38,721 nt of DNA, from NCBI GenBank assembly GCA_022497145.1, contig MU386027.1, positions 1 through 38,721 of the forward strand. The letters are read 5' to 3'. The notes under the pieces were generated by a model, which saw only the letters and a program-made list of their open reading frames with translations, did not search any database and was not told the origin of the DNA. Below are positions 18,861 to 29,559 of this stretch, one piece after another. The first letter of the stretch is position 1; each line of letters opens with the position of its first letter. A program made the translations under genes and the position numbers. The DNA is from Rostrohypoxylon terebratum. Its lineage: Eukaryota; Ascomycota; Sordariomycetes; Xylariales; Hypoxylaceae.

Positions 18861-20970
18861 CTATTGACCTTCAAGTTCTTCCGTCTCTATATTTCGGAAC
18901 CTTAGTTGATGCGGTAGCAAACCATTCACTCTTGTTTTGAACCAGTCCCAGCCAAGTAGTGAACCAAGAATTAGCCATACTGCTCCCTCCAAGATAACAA
19001 TCGATGCTACAAGCGCACCTGGGCTCGGGTTGATCGGGATATAGCCCTCCTGTGTGCTCAGGAGGCTAGCAGCCAGCGCGAATGGCAAGGAAAGCTGAGA
19101 AAAATACCCATCAGCTTGGCATGCCAACATAAGAATAGGGAATTTGGTCGGTTTACAAATGTAATCCAAGTGAGTACTTTGACGTCTCTGGCAGTCTTTT
19201 GCTGAGAAAACGCCGATTCTCCTCCCTCGACAGCAATCCGCAGATTGAACTATTCATACTTAGTTTGTGATAACAATTTGGAAGAGGTATTCACTTACAA
19301 AGTGGGACATATCTTCACAACGTTCCAATGTATGTTTAAAGTTACCTCGAAGACCTTCCAGTTCACTGATATGCTGATGTACGTCGCGAAGGGATTTCCG
19401 CAGTCCCTCTGAGTAACTAGGATTCTCGGTTGATATAAAATAGTTTTGTCCAGTGTCACTAAACGCTTTCCACTTATCGCTGTATTGATCTAGGGTATAA
19501 ATGAACCTGCGGAGAAGCTCGACACTCCGCCTCATCCATTCTTGATGCTCCTCACGCAACTTTGATCGGTGTTTGTCCATATCCGGAATTTTTCGGTGAT
19601 CATTCCCAAATGACCCTCGGCAGATCTTTTGTTCCCAGAAGTCCTTCGTCTAGTAAGTACCTAAATTAGCTTATATTAGATATAATAACATGTTTTTTAA
19701 CATGATTTGGAAAGTGCTGCTCACGTATAATCGGACGGCTTCATCTACGGCCATGGATACTTCGTGAAACTCCTTACTCACTCGCCTCAGGTGGATCTCA
19801 AAGGTTATAAGAAAGAGTTCACGTGGATCGCTTGGTAGGTCACCCATAGGTTTCTTCCCTGCCGCAAAGGGATCCGGCATCGTGCCTTCGCGTCTTTGGT
19901 CAATGTATTCCTCAATACTGTCGATCTCGTCTTCTGTTTCAAAGTACTGATCATTAATCAAAAAGCCAGTCCACGAATAACGACTTGTCCCAATAATTAA
20001 GCAAGATATCTTAGATTCGTAGATGTATTCGGTAGGTCTATTATCAAATTTGCTACCCATAGTACGTAGAAATGTGATATCTTCGTACTGTCTTAAATTT
20101 CGGGTGTCCCTGCGTGGTAATCGGTGCTTTCTTAGAGCGAAAAAGGGCAGCTGGAATTGAAATCCAAACGAGGTCAGGAAAGACTAGACGTCCAGTTCGT
20201 GTTAGTTATATTGTCAAGAAGCTATTATGACACCGGAAGGTGGCCTTCATACATGTATTGATGCATTTATTAATAGATCAGACCTCAAATGGTTTGAAAC
20301 AAATTTACCTAGGATGCCGGCTTGGTATCGTGGTGCACTTGCTGTAAGGGCGATGATAGTCCAAGGAGTTAAATTTGGAATATATCTGTAGAGGATAAGC
20401 TAGGAAATTATGTAATGATATAATTGCTTCTTCACTTACACTTTTTGTATATTCAAATGCTGGTCTTGGGCTCTCATCGCTTGCTGTCGTGAAGGGGAAC
20501 CAGTTCCCGTACTTTTCTGTTCACCTTTCCATTAGCCTACCAATACGCAAATGTCTCGCCCCATGTAGTCTATCACCTACTTGAATACGTCCATTGTGTA
20601 TATACATACGACAACCAAATGCTTCTTTCTTCGGTTGCCGTAGAGCTTGATACAGGCCCCATGCTGTTAAGCCGGCACCGTTATCAAGTAACGCAACAAG
20701 CTCGGTTGTTGCGCGTGTGCTGTGTTCCAGGCTTTGGAGATCTGCGCCTAGACAGAATTTCACCACTGCTTCTGTTGCATAGTTGCAGGTATCATTTTCA
20801 TCGCAACTCTGCATAAAGGAAGTTACAAAATCAGAAGCAAGATCATGTTCGCTAAGCGCGTCAATGAAGGGTTGACTGTGTTGGTCGCTTAGTTTCCGTC
20901 TCGAGTCTAGGATTGGGTCCCAACGATAAAGCTGATTTTGGGAAAAGCCTCTCCCTTGCGATGAGGCCAT
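18861..20970 (-). CDS. CorA-like fungal membrane protein, six exons
   Basis: Model: 20970-20525, 20385-20253, 20183-19725, 19649-19299, 19249-19157 and 19094-18861, coding for 571 residues. The last five exons join in phase with good sites: GTATGA...ACTAAC...CTAG, GTGAGC...CTAG, GTAAGT...AATAG and GTAAAC...CTCAG. They read as one protein: NLTPWTIIALTASAPRYQAG, then FQLPFFALRKH, acidic and DPFAAGKKPMGDLPSDPREL stretches, a long helical coiled-coil-prone part, VKVLTWITF and LSLPFALAASLLSTQ (first membrane helix), and VASIVILEGAVWLILGSLLG (second membrane helix). Two C-terminal helices after a helical cytoplasmic region match fungal CorA-like proteins, but the GMN signature of true Mg2+ transporters is not visible. 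The 5' join is uncertain: an alternative exon running to 20440 contains an in-frame TGA at 20523-20521 and fits in the wrong phase. The first exon could therefore be damaged. Confidence 0.68.
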
Positions 20971-21937
20971 ACTGATTGGGGATCACACAAATGACATTCT
21001 TGGGTCCCACTTGTATGAGCCTCGTGCGCAGATTCAAATCCGAACAGTTGGCCATCGACATGTTTATGAACAGGAAAGGGTGAGTATTGTGTGGGCCTTC
21101 CCCCATCAGAAATGCACATTCTCCCTAACTATAGGGTCTCCTCATTATGGCCCAATTATGGGTTGTATATTGTCTGCATCGCGATCACTTAGCGGTGAAG
21201 TAGGCATGTGAGATGATCGTGATTGCTTAACGGATTCAGATACAGCATGCAGCATCATACCGAAAGAGAGTCAATGCTAAATTCGCTGCTGTCTTACCTC
21301 GGAATGCTTTGCTGGCATATTTCCAGCTAGTATCGAGTTAAAACGTCGGAAATCATGGCCAGGTACTTTAGTAGAGCGGCAGGATAACCGGAACATAGCC
21401 ACGAGGATATCGCCCAGGCAAGGCAACTACTTTGGGTGGCATCCCGACCGTCCGTATTAGGCACTTCCAACCTAAGGCTCTACATTTGCTTCACGATAAA
21501 CGAGTAATGCGTTGAATTCAACGCTAGGAGCTCTTTGTTCACACAGCAAAAGCAGGCAATGCACTCGTGGACCAGGTAATGGGTTGGCGACAGCATTGTA
21601 TGTAACCGTTGCAGTAGGTTATGATGCTCACCTCGTCTAATATCTTCTATTAGGTACCTAGGTACTAGCTATATAACATAGACTGAGGCGCCCTATCACA
21701 AAAGATCCCCCCAACCTACAAAAGGAGTAATATGTACCTAATTACCCCAAAGGAAATCCAATACCCTGAAAAGGTTCCCAACGATGCCCGATAAACGGAG
21801 CATGCCCAACTCAAGAGAACTGCTGAACTCGAATTTATATAATCTCACATTACCAGTGAAATCGCACAAAACCATCAAACTGCCTAGGCGAATCACGCTC
21901 CTTAACATTTCGGGCGACTGTAGTGCGTCTCGACGAG
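20971..21937. other. divergent promoter region
   Basis: About 970 bases between the CorA-like gene (-) and the arginyl-tRNA synthetase gene (+). It should contain both promoters. Frames here overlap and have no protein features. TAGGTACCTAGGTAC lies at about 21653. Confidence 0.5.
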
Positions 21938-23924
21938 ATGGCGACCCGTTCTATTGATGGCCTCGAGGCTCTTTTGGAAAGGCTTCATGTAGGGGTACCG
22001 ATTCCTACATCCGTGTCGTCGGATGTATTGTGGAAACCGATCGACATATACAGGAGTTACTTGGCAGACATGACTGCTAAGGCGCTGGGCTGCGATGCAT
22101 GTCTGGCTTATGAGGCTATCCAAGGTGCAAATGTCAAAGACAATAGCGACCTAACGCTCGTCTTACCGAAATTGAAATGGGGCAATTACAAGCCGAAAGA
22201 CCTTGCTAAGCAGGCTTTCACAAAGGTAACGAAGCACAAAACTTGCTTATCATCTAACATTGCTTATTTTTGATTCGCAGTTTTCAATGACTCCCCTATT
22301 CCAAGTGCCCATACCTGATGGCGTCCATTTACGCTTCGTTTTTTCAAATTTGACACTGCCCCATTTACTGCTATCTTACATCAATGATCGCACAGAGGAA
22401 AATGAGCAAGGCAGACTATCGTATGGTCAACCATTACCCCTCACTGATGGCACCGCAAAAAAGGTGGTCATCGAGTTCTCATCGCCAAACCTTGCAACGA
22501 AGTTCAACTCCCATCATCTACGGAGCACAGTACTTGGTGCACAGCTTTCCAATTTGTACGAATCTATGGGTTGGGATGTGGTCAGGTTGAACTTCCTTGG
22601 AGACTGGGGTAAAGAACTCGGGCTACTCGGTGTTGGGTGGAAGAAGTTTGGCTCGGAAGAGGCATTTCAAGAAAATCCGATGGGCCATCTTCATTATATC
22701 TACGAAAAGATCAACGAGCAATTCAAGCCCGAGAAAGAGAACAGTCGCAAGGCTCGTGATGAAGGCCGCGATACTGCTGAGATAGAAAGACAAGGAATTT
22801 TTGCGGAACGCGATGGTTTCTCAAAGAGGATGGAAGACGGTGATTCCCAGGAAATTGACTTCTGGAAGCGGGTACGTGATGCTAGTATTGCTTATTACAC
22901 GAACGCATACGGGCGTCTCGGTATCAAATTCAACGAGTTTTCGGGTGAGTCGCAGGTAAGTCCGGAGTCTATCGCAGAAGTTGAGTCGGTTCTCAAGGAA
23001 AAATGCATCTACGAAGAAAGCGACGGTTCTTGGATCATTGACTACACTAAGCATGGCCCGAAAAGCCTGGGAGTTTCGGTGCTGAGAGGACGGACGGGAA
23101 GTACCACGTATCTCCTTCGAGATATCGCAGCCGTTTTCGATCGCTATAAGAAGTACTCGTTCGATAAAATGATCTATGTGGCCACGGCTGAGCAGGACAT
23201 CCACTTCCAAAAGGTGTTCCAAGCAATTCGGTACATGGGCCAAGAAGATTTAGCTAGTAGGCTTGAGCATGTGGGCTTCGGAAAGGTCCAAGGCCTATCG
23301 AAACAATTGGGCGAAGTTCACTTGCTCGGGCAAATCCTAGACCAATCGACCAAAGAGGCGCTCGAGGCGCTCGAGAAGGATCCGAGTAACCATGCGGGAA
23401 TTGCCGGTGACCAGAAATCTGCGGAAATCATTGGCGTAACCTCTCTAATCGCCCAACTCTGTGGGACAAGCAAGCGGGCTACCTCCTTCACCGTCAATAC
23501 GCAAAGGTTCGTCTCGTTCGAAGGTGACACGGGACCCAACATACAGCTTTGCTATAGGGATCTTAGCGCGAAGATCAGCGAATCGGATTCTGAAGAGACT
23601 GTAGTAGCTAATGTCGACTACACGTACCTACAAGAAGATCTTTGGATGGATGTCATTTGCGCGATGGCTCAATATCCGGACGCCGTTGACGCAGCATTCA
23701 AGAGCCACGAACCATCTATGATCCTGACATACTTGTTCCGGCTCTGTGAAGAGCTTCGGAACTGCTTAGACGACGAAGACGATCAAGACGGGAATGAAGA
23801 TAAAGGGAAAACGAAATCCGAAGAACCATCCGAGGCCATCTTAGCTCAGACGGTCTTATACAAACACGCACGACAGGTATTGAGGAACGGAATGGCTCTT
23901 CTCGGAATAAGCCCAATATCCTGA
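21938..23924 (+). CDS. arginyl-tRNA synthetase paralogue, divergent
   Basis: Two exons: 21938-22225 and 22281-23924, with a 55-bp intron (GTAACG...TCTAAC...CGCAG), giving 643 residues. The ATG at 21938 is chosen; upstream only a GTG is in frame. The class-I ArgRS architecture is recognisable throughout: VIEFSSPNLATKF, LRSTVLGAQLSNLYE, GWDVVRLNFLGDWGKELGLL, SGESQVSPESIAEVE, LLRDIAAVFDRYKKY, FDKMIYVATAEQDIH, SFEGDTGPNIQLCYRDL and the C-terminal anticodon-binding helices (YKHARQVLRNGMALLGI). Length is normal for eukaryotic enzymes, although the usual last few C-terminal residues are missing. The HIGH motif, normally F-H-A-G-H-L-R-S-T, reads FNSHHLRST (residues 171-179), losing its first His and its Gly. 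The KMSKS-equivalent G-M-S-T-R-K-G reads GLSKQLG. It may be a specialised or inactive paralogue rather than the housekeeping enzyme. No mitochondrial targeting signal is obvious. Confidence 0.9.
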
Positions 23925-24249
23925 TTGAGCGGACCTGATCCCTAGTTAGTAGGTATGAAAAGAAAGGGGGAAGATGACCGTGCTATTCATTCCAGCGTTC
24001 TCTTTATTTCATGTTACCATACCCCAACCATTCGTTTTCAAGATACCATGTATGAATAGTTGATCATAGTGTTTGGGATAGGAAAAGGTTCTGGTCGATC
24101 TGAGCAAGCGAGGATACGCCGGGCACGGAATTGTCGATCGTTTTCACGTCCATCTCATAGCAGCGGCGTGTCCTGCAGCTCTTCGTCATCCGTTTGTTGA
24201 TATTTTTTTCGGTCGCTACCCCAAAATAGCAATGACGCGTCTCAAACAC
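23925..24249. other. intergenic, no gene seen
   Basis: This is the 3' region of the arginyl-tRNA synthetase gene, convergent with the MFS remnant. No supported feature. Confidence 0.45.
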
Positions 24250-25400
24250 AATAAAGAACAATACGCCAACTTAGGACAGATACAAAAGCGCAGGGCAACT
24301 CAGCCCAAAACTTTCGTAGACGCATTCCCGTAGAGAAATTTCAGGCTAGTATCAGGCCCCCAATCAGGCTACCAATAGTCCAAATCATGACGAAGAAGGT
24401 AAAAGCTTGCGAGGTCTGCCCAAGTCGGGTGGAACTGGTACGAAGAGAATGGCAAAGCGGCCCAATACAACTATTGAATGTAAGGGTAATCAATCCGCAT
24501 ACCACGAAGCCTAGGTACGTTCGGTCCGGCCCAAGCGAGGATTGCAGAGCCGCCCCCAAAACAAAAGTCCTTTCGGAATTCCGAAAGGCACACAGGCGCG
24601 GTAGGAGAGATAAGGAGTCTCGACGACGCTTAGGGAAGTAAAAAGCCATGACCAAGATCACAGACGCCCCTTTGAGAGAAAGGTCGGTCCGGTGCTGAGG
24701 CTGGAAGGGTTCATTTGCATGAGTGTGACCAAAAGTAGGGCTACGGAGCCTTTCTCAGAAGCTCCAAGCGAACTTTTGGTTATCCGAAGCTGACTTCTGA
24801 GATAATCTATCATAGCTTTGTGCCACCCTCCCTTCCATGTAGTAGGTAGTTTGATTACTCATTGAATCGTCTTGAGCTGCTGTTTTGGGAAGAAGGAGCA
24901 TGACGACCCCGGCAAGCGTGCTTACCACGGCCCACGGGTACCAGACACGGCAGTACCCACGGTAATCAGATGCTCGTGAATTAAGATCTGACTAGAGGGT
25001 CAGCGAGAACGTTTATCTGAGCAAAGAGCGAAGAGCGAGAAAAATAAATCATGTAGCCCTGCGACTCCTAGTGAGTCAAATACCCCTAAGAACCATACAT
25101 AGGTAGACATCAGTTTCCCATACTTACCTACTTATTCACCAATGTATCGATGTCCGATATGAGAGAAGCCACCACCGACGAGATAGAAAGATCGAAATAA
25201 AAGGCGACGGCCAGCGAGCATGTTACACTGAAGCATTTCACGTCGTCACTAACAAGCAAACGTGCTTTTGAACACGATCCGCAAGAATTCCGAATGGGTA
25301 AGCTAGGACCAACCTTCCAAAAAGGCGGTTTAAGGCGACGGAGTAGTCCAAAATACACGCGATTTGCGACCGGACTCCTTCTACCCCACACACGGCCTCG
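24250..25400 (-). pseudogene. decayed MFS transporter
   Basis: On the minus strand, pieces of a major-facilitator protein appear in the right order. Around 25396-25238, SQIACILDYSVALNRLFG and LVLAYPFGILADRV match a membrane helix followed by the family loop motif G-x-L-A-D-R-x-G-R-(K/R), of which the last part is lost. CSLAVAFYFDLSISSVVASL near 25210-25150 continues in another frame. LGAALQSSLGPDRT, TFFVMIWTIGSLIGGLILA and, after an in-frame TGA, MRLRKFWAELPCAFVSVL (24661 down to 24250) correspond to the last helices. Frame changes, stops and missing helices between these blocks show that the gene is not functional. The frame upstream of about 25400 is not MFS-like. Short length and lack of clean splice sites argue against an intron-rich intact gene. 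Confidence 0.55.
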
Positions 25401-26173
25401 TCGATATCGGCATCATATCCACAATAGCGACGACAGAAGATATCCTCGGCGGGTCGGGTGCCTGAAACTATCAATACTAGGTATACCGAGGAAGACTTGG
25501 AGGAAGAAGTTGAGTCAATCCAAGGCAGAGATCGCAAAAGGCTTGTCTTTACCAAGGACCTAGGACCTAGGCTGCTAGGTAGCAACCCATCCATGGATGA
25601 CGAACGTGGCGCCTGTCGTGAACGCTGGCCTGTGCTGAGAGCCCGGAAAATAGGGAGAGCCCTCGCTGACCGATAGGTACTCCTACATTCACCTGATAAT
25701 AATCCATCTCTACCATCCATTCCAATTTCGAATTATCCGTTGAAGCATGAGTCCTGAACAGCATTGTGTATAGCTAGAAGCAAAAACCCCTGAAGCGAAT
25801 CACGTTCTTCACGTTACTAAATACCTACCTAGGTACCTATGGTGGAAATTACTTCAGCCGGTAGTTACCTGAGTGAGCAGCTAAGCTTTCGGGGCTGGCT
25901 GTGGTAAGGATCGTGAAGAAAGAACAATGTAACGCGTGTCACCAGCTGAGTTGACGAGTCGTTTATACACAATCTTCATTTCATTCAGACAACTGTGATA
26001 ACAAGATGAAGGCCCGTATGGAGCAACTATGAAAACATTCGCGATTGCGAACATGGTGTCCAGATGTGAGGTAATTCTCTTTCAATGCAACCTTGCCAGA
26101 TAACCCCACCCCACCCACCATTATCCCCCTTGTTCACCCTAAAGTCGGTTGAAGGTGAAGTAGCTTTCGTCGA
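25401..26173. other. intergenic, no gene seen
   Basis: No supported gene. It includes a TACCTACCTAGGTACCTA palindrome near 25822. Confidence 0.45.
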
Positions 26174-26455
26174 TTAAGCCAATCTAGCCCTTTTTCGGTC
26201 TCGGGAGGCGTCTTGTTGCCTGTAAAGCTCCTTCTCGAGGTACTCTACGCGGCGGCTAAGGTTACCAAGCTTCGCTCGATGCTCAATGCAGGTTTTCTCA
26301 ATCAAATCGAAAATGCCACTAATCACTTGGGATACGGAGGGTTCTGGCTGGTGGTAACCTGGCCTGTCATATAGAAAGGCAATCGTTATTGTATTCTCTT
26401 TTGAGCTACGAGATTTAAAGCAGTTATCAAAGCTATGTATGTATCTTACGTTCAT
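26174..26455 (-). CDS. possible coiled-coil ORF, 93 residues (or 3' exon)
   Basis: Starts with ATG at 26455 and ends TAA at 26174. The C-terminal half is a plausible coiled coil ending in a basic tail: ISGIFDLIEKTCIEH, LGNLSRRVEYLEKELYRQQ and DRKRARLA. The beginning contains GTAAGA, and a TATGACAG lies 80 bases on, so the first 30 codons may really be an intron and this may be the last exon of a longer transcript. It lies 100 bases downstream of the zinc-finger gene on the same strand and could belong to it, but no in-phase junction was found. A weak call. Confidence 0.35.
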   Translation of the reverse strand: MNVRYIHSFDNCFKSRSSKENTITIAFLYDRPGYHQPEPSVSQVISGIFDLIEKTCIEHRAKLGNLSRRVEYLEKELYRQQDASRDRKRARLA

Positions 26456-26554
26456 ATGTCACATGGTATGCCTATCACTTCATATGTCACGCCTATTACC
26501 TCCACTTCCTTTCACCTCCCCTTCCTTCGTAAAAGGCAACGCCCTCGTTGACCT

Positions 26555-27127
26555 TTATTTCTTTCTGCGGATGTTTCGTGGGACATTTACATCTGTCGAT
26601 CTTCTCTTAGCTAATAGCTCGTCTAGGCGGTTGGAGATGTCGTCCAATTTCTTGAAAATCTCAACTTCGCGGTTAGAGATGTTGACCATGTTGTTGAAGA
26701 TGTCGTCCAACTTCTTGAGGACCGTTTTATGGGACTCATCTTCCTCGTAGCCGCTGCTCTGCGTGTCGGACTTGACGGTGTGTGGTTCCGGCTTGAAGTG
26801 CATCTCATCCAGATGAACCCCCATATCTATCTCATTGTCCGTTTCAAATCCGCAACCCGGCCAGGTACATAGTTGAACAACGCGCACGCGAAATATGTGA
26901 TCCTGTCGGCGGGCTGAGATTTCGATATTGGATGAGCACTTGCGGCACTCATAGCGAGGCTCATCTTCTAATTACATAATAAGCGTTAGCATTGGGGACA
27001 CCCAGTAAGTCGAGCAGGGAATTTTCATAATGGAATATATTCGCTATTGGGCTAGAAACTTACTCTGCTCTGGTTTAGTCTCGGATTTGACCTGCGACTC
27101 ACCAATTCCACGCCGAGCTTGATCCAT
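26555..27127 (-). CDS. small zinc-finger/coiled-coil protein
   Basis: Two exons: 27127-27064 and 26967-26555, with a 96-bp intron at 27063-26968 (GTAAGT...TAACG...AATTAG), coding for 158 residues. The phase-1 junction makes a Lys codon and joins KSETKPEQ to KDEPRYECRKC. A first Cys pair (C29-x2-C32, YECRKCSSN) is followed by a C2H2-like finger, C55-x4-C60-x12-H73-x4-H78 (CTWPGCGFETDNEIDMGVHL). The C-terminal half is a charged helix with a heptad-like repeat: KKLDDIFNNMVN, then FKKLDDISNRLDELL. It ends in a basic tail (RNIRRKK) that could serve as a nuclear signal. It is probably a nuclear, self-associating zinc-finger protein. The family was not recognised. The splice sites and the sensible protein across the junction support the model. 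Confidence 0.68.
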
Positions 27128-27727
27128 GTTTAGGTGCTTTGGGTAATTGTAGAAAGATGTGCGAGGTACTGAAGTTGAATGTCTAACTGATTATGAAACG
27201 TACGTAGGTATAAGTCGACAATCGCGCAAGATGCCTTAGCGGTTTGACGAAGACTTGCTGGAATAGAAAGTTGCAGGTATTTATTTTACGATTTTTAGAT
27301 TTTGTTTGCGATTTGCGTATGTTGAGAAAGGAAAGAGGAAATAAATTGGAAACTTGATGGTCCGGTTGATAGTCTATCATAATCACTTACGATGGGAAGG
27401 GACACCCAGATAAGTGAATACCTACAGCCCAATGCAGTTTCCAATGCAGTTCTCACCTGCACTTTGTTGAACGTACTTGCCCGCACCAGGTTAACACATT
27501 AAATAGTAGGTGCTATCCATAGATATGCGTAGGGCCTTTTTATAAATAGTATCTTCAAGCTTTATATTGAGTAACAAAGTTTATACATACCTAGTACCTA
27601 TGGATACATATCGCCCGACACCAAACTTGGAGCGCTTTTCTTACTGGGTATCATATTGTTCCTCTTTTACATAATTTCATACCTACCTAGGTCCTACGTA
27701 GATGACCATTCTTACATCGAAATTACC
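27128..27727. other. intergenic, no gene seen
   Basis: Promoter side of the zinc-finger gene and 3' side of the membrane-protein gene. Frames at 27183-27386 and 27295-27486 have no coding character. An ACCTACCTAGGTCC motif lies near 27682. Confidence 0.45.
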
Positions 27728-28324
27728 TTATTCAAGTCGAGCATCAAAAACGGCAGCACGTCTAGGAATATGATCTATGCCCGCCCTTACTTCCACAGGC
27801 CTTAAATTGTTAGGCACTCTTATTATCGGCAGTGCCTGTGCTTGTTGTGTATGGCCGACTCTTGATCGACTGCTATGGTGTTTTGGAAGACCAGAATCAG
27901 AGTCTTTTCGACGGAGCAATTCCCTTGCCTCGGTGATATCAGCCTCAAATCTAGGCATAGGTAGTGTGATTGGTTCCTCAAGGACTGTATGTAGATCAGA
28001 CTCTCTTTGTTCCTGCTTTCTACGATAGTAACGGAGTTGATCCTTCCACGTAATGTTGCGCGTCTTGATCTCATCAGTGCTTCTGTTGGGTGCATTCCAG
28101 GGAATATGCGGATGAACGCTGTGTAATACACCCAACTCAATATCAGAGAACTCCTTCTCCCTCTCCTTTATTTGCTTCTCTCGTCTCTCAGCTAAGCAGC
28201 GTATCGTGATGAATGCTACAATGGCAAGGAACCCGATGCTGCCACATACGAGAGCAACAACTAGTGTTATATTAACATCGGCGGTGACCGCCGGCGGAGG
28301 ATATTCAGGTGCTTCAGTTGCCAT
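27728..28324 (-). CDS. single-pass membrane protein, unknown function
   Basis: 198 residues, single exon, from the ATG at 28324. A short N-terminal segment rich in Pro and Ala carries one N-glycosylation sequon (NIT, residues 18-20). It is followed by a strong hydrophobic helix, about residues 19-43 (LVVALVCGSIGFLAIVAFIT), and a basic charged stop-transfer stretch (ERREKQIKEREKE). The remaining 150 residues are hydrophilic with dileucine-like and Ser/Arg-rich parts, presumably cytoplasmic. With no cleavable signal peptide it is likely a type-III-like single-span protein. Such ectodomain-TM-tail proteins are common in filamentous fungi and mostly uncharacterised. The opposite-strand frame here is a shadow. 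Confidence 0.68.
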   Translation of the reverse strand: MATEAPEYPPPAVTADVNITLVVALVCGSIGFLAIVAFITIRCLAERREKQIKEREKEFSDIELGVLHSVHPHIPWNAPNRSTDEIKTRNITWKDQLRYYRRKQEQRESDLHTVLEEPITLPMPRFEADITEARELLRRKDSDSGLPKHHSSRSRVGHTQQAQALPIIRVPNNLRPVEVRAGIDHIPRRAAVFDARLE

Positions 28325-28851
28325 GTTGAAAAGTCGCTGGGCAAGATGATTCTTGTGAGGCTCTTTGTGAATGCATTTTGGTTAACCATTATAGCAAACT
28401 AGAACATCATCTGTATATGTGCTGTGTGCGCTTTGTCGCATTGTTCACAAACAATCCTGTGGTAGCGAATACAAATCCTTACATCAAGGTATGATACTTG
28501 TGGTCACCGTCAAAATAGTCGACGCTATGTTGCCTCTACAATAAGGCCACACGATTATTAAGTGTCTGGATAGGTATCAAGCTAGGTACCTACGAGATAG
28601 GTACAATACCTACCTGTGGTTCCAGTCTTAGCTGCCTAATGAGTCCTAATGAGTCAGCCTGGTCCTAGCACCCATAAATCTTCACTAAAATTTATGACAC
28701 TAATGACAAATTTTCAGGCCGGATGAGTCACTCTATAAAATGATATTATAAAAGACTGGAACGACTTGGTAGGTATACTAACCAATGTCTTGAATCATCT
28801 AGAAGCTGGCTGCTCTCACATAAATTCACGTCTCATTTCGAAGACTTGACC
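28325..28851. other. divergent promoter region
   Basis: Separates the membrane-protein gene (-) from the GNAT gene (+) and should hold both promoters. It contains GCTAGGTACCTAC, AGATAGGTAC and ATACCTACCTG motifs between 28580 and 28620, and a TATAAAA sequence at about 28733. Confidence 0.5.
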
Positions 28852-29559
28852 ATGGAAGCCTCGTGGGTTCTCGTGAAAACTTCGAGTCCATCCCTGCCAC
28901 TTCCACCAAATTCCCAGCGCGAACCCATCAGAACAAAGCGGCTAGTAATTCGACCTATGCGGGAGGACGACCTTCAAACTTATCATGAGTTACGTTCACA
29001 GCCAGAAGCAATGACGGGCACGAGTCGTGGGACACCTGACAAGAATATAGTGGAGTCTCGATTGGCTATGCGTGACTTCTTGCCGCTGAGTGACAAATGC
29101 AGGTTCCTGTTCGGTGTATTCCTCGCGTCTACAGGAGAATTGATTGGCGAAGGTGGCGTTCACAACCTGAAGTCTCCTCACTGTGGCTGGCCGGAGATCG
29201 GATACAAATTCAAACGAGAATTTTGGGGCCATGGATTTGCGACGGAGTTTTTGGACGCCTTTCTAAAAGCTTGGTGGAAATTGCCCAGGATTCAAGCGGA
29301 ACGTCGAGTGTGCCCTTCGTCCCTCCGCAACTTGAAGGATCACCAACCGGTAGCAGTTGCTGAACAAGTCTACGCCTGTGCGGAGGTCAATAATAAAAGA
29401 AGTCGTAGGGTCCTAGAAAAGGTTGGGTTTGTTCAGTTCTCAGAATGGACGGAGCCGGATGTACAAGAGCACAGGATTGGACAGTCGGTGACACTGGTCG
29501 GATACAGTCTTTGTAAAAAGACAGTCGCTTTCGAGATCAGCAGTAACGGACAATCATGA
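28852..29559 (+). CDS. GNAT-family N-acetyltransferase
   Basis: 235 residues, single exon. The ATG at 28852 is used; only a TTG lies two codons upstream. The order of motifs fits the ribosomal-protein-acetyltransferase type of GNAT (RimJ/RimL-like, Acetyltransf_3): TKRLVIRPMREDDL (strand 1 and helix), FLFGVFLASTGELIGEGGVHNL, WPEIGYKFKREFWGHGFATE (acetyl-CoA binding, the R/Q-x-x-G-x-G/A-equivalent EFWGHGFATE), and NNKRSRRVLEKVGFV (the conserved N-x-x-S-x-x-V-L-E-K-x-G-F near the end). It probably transfers acetyl from acetyl-CoA to an amine. The substrate is unknown. Cytosolic by lack of targeting signals. There is an extra 20-residue loop with 'SSLRNLKDHQPVAVAEQ' before the last motif; no splice sites for it were found. 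Confidence 0.88.
   Translation: MEASWVLVKTSSPSLPLPPNSQREPIRTKRLVIRPMREDDLQTYHELRSQPEAMTGTSRGTPDKNIVESRLAMRDFLPLSDKCRFLFGVFLASTGELIGEGGVHNLKSPHCGWPEIGYKFKREFWGHGFATEFLDAFLKAWWKLPRIQAERRVCPSSLRNLKDHQPVAVAEQVYACAEVNNKRSRRVLEKVGFVQFSEWTEPDVQEHRIGQSVTLVGYSLCKKTVAFEISSNGQS

Noticed and set aside
25401..25720. 5' extension of the MFS remnant
   Set aside because: The frame is open, but Ser/Arg-rich residues do not resemble an MFS N terminus.
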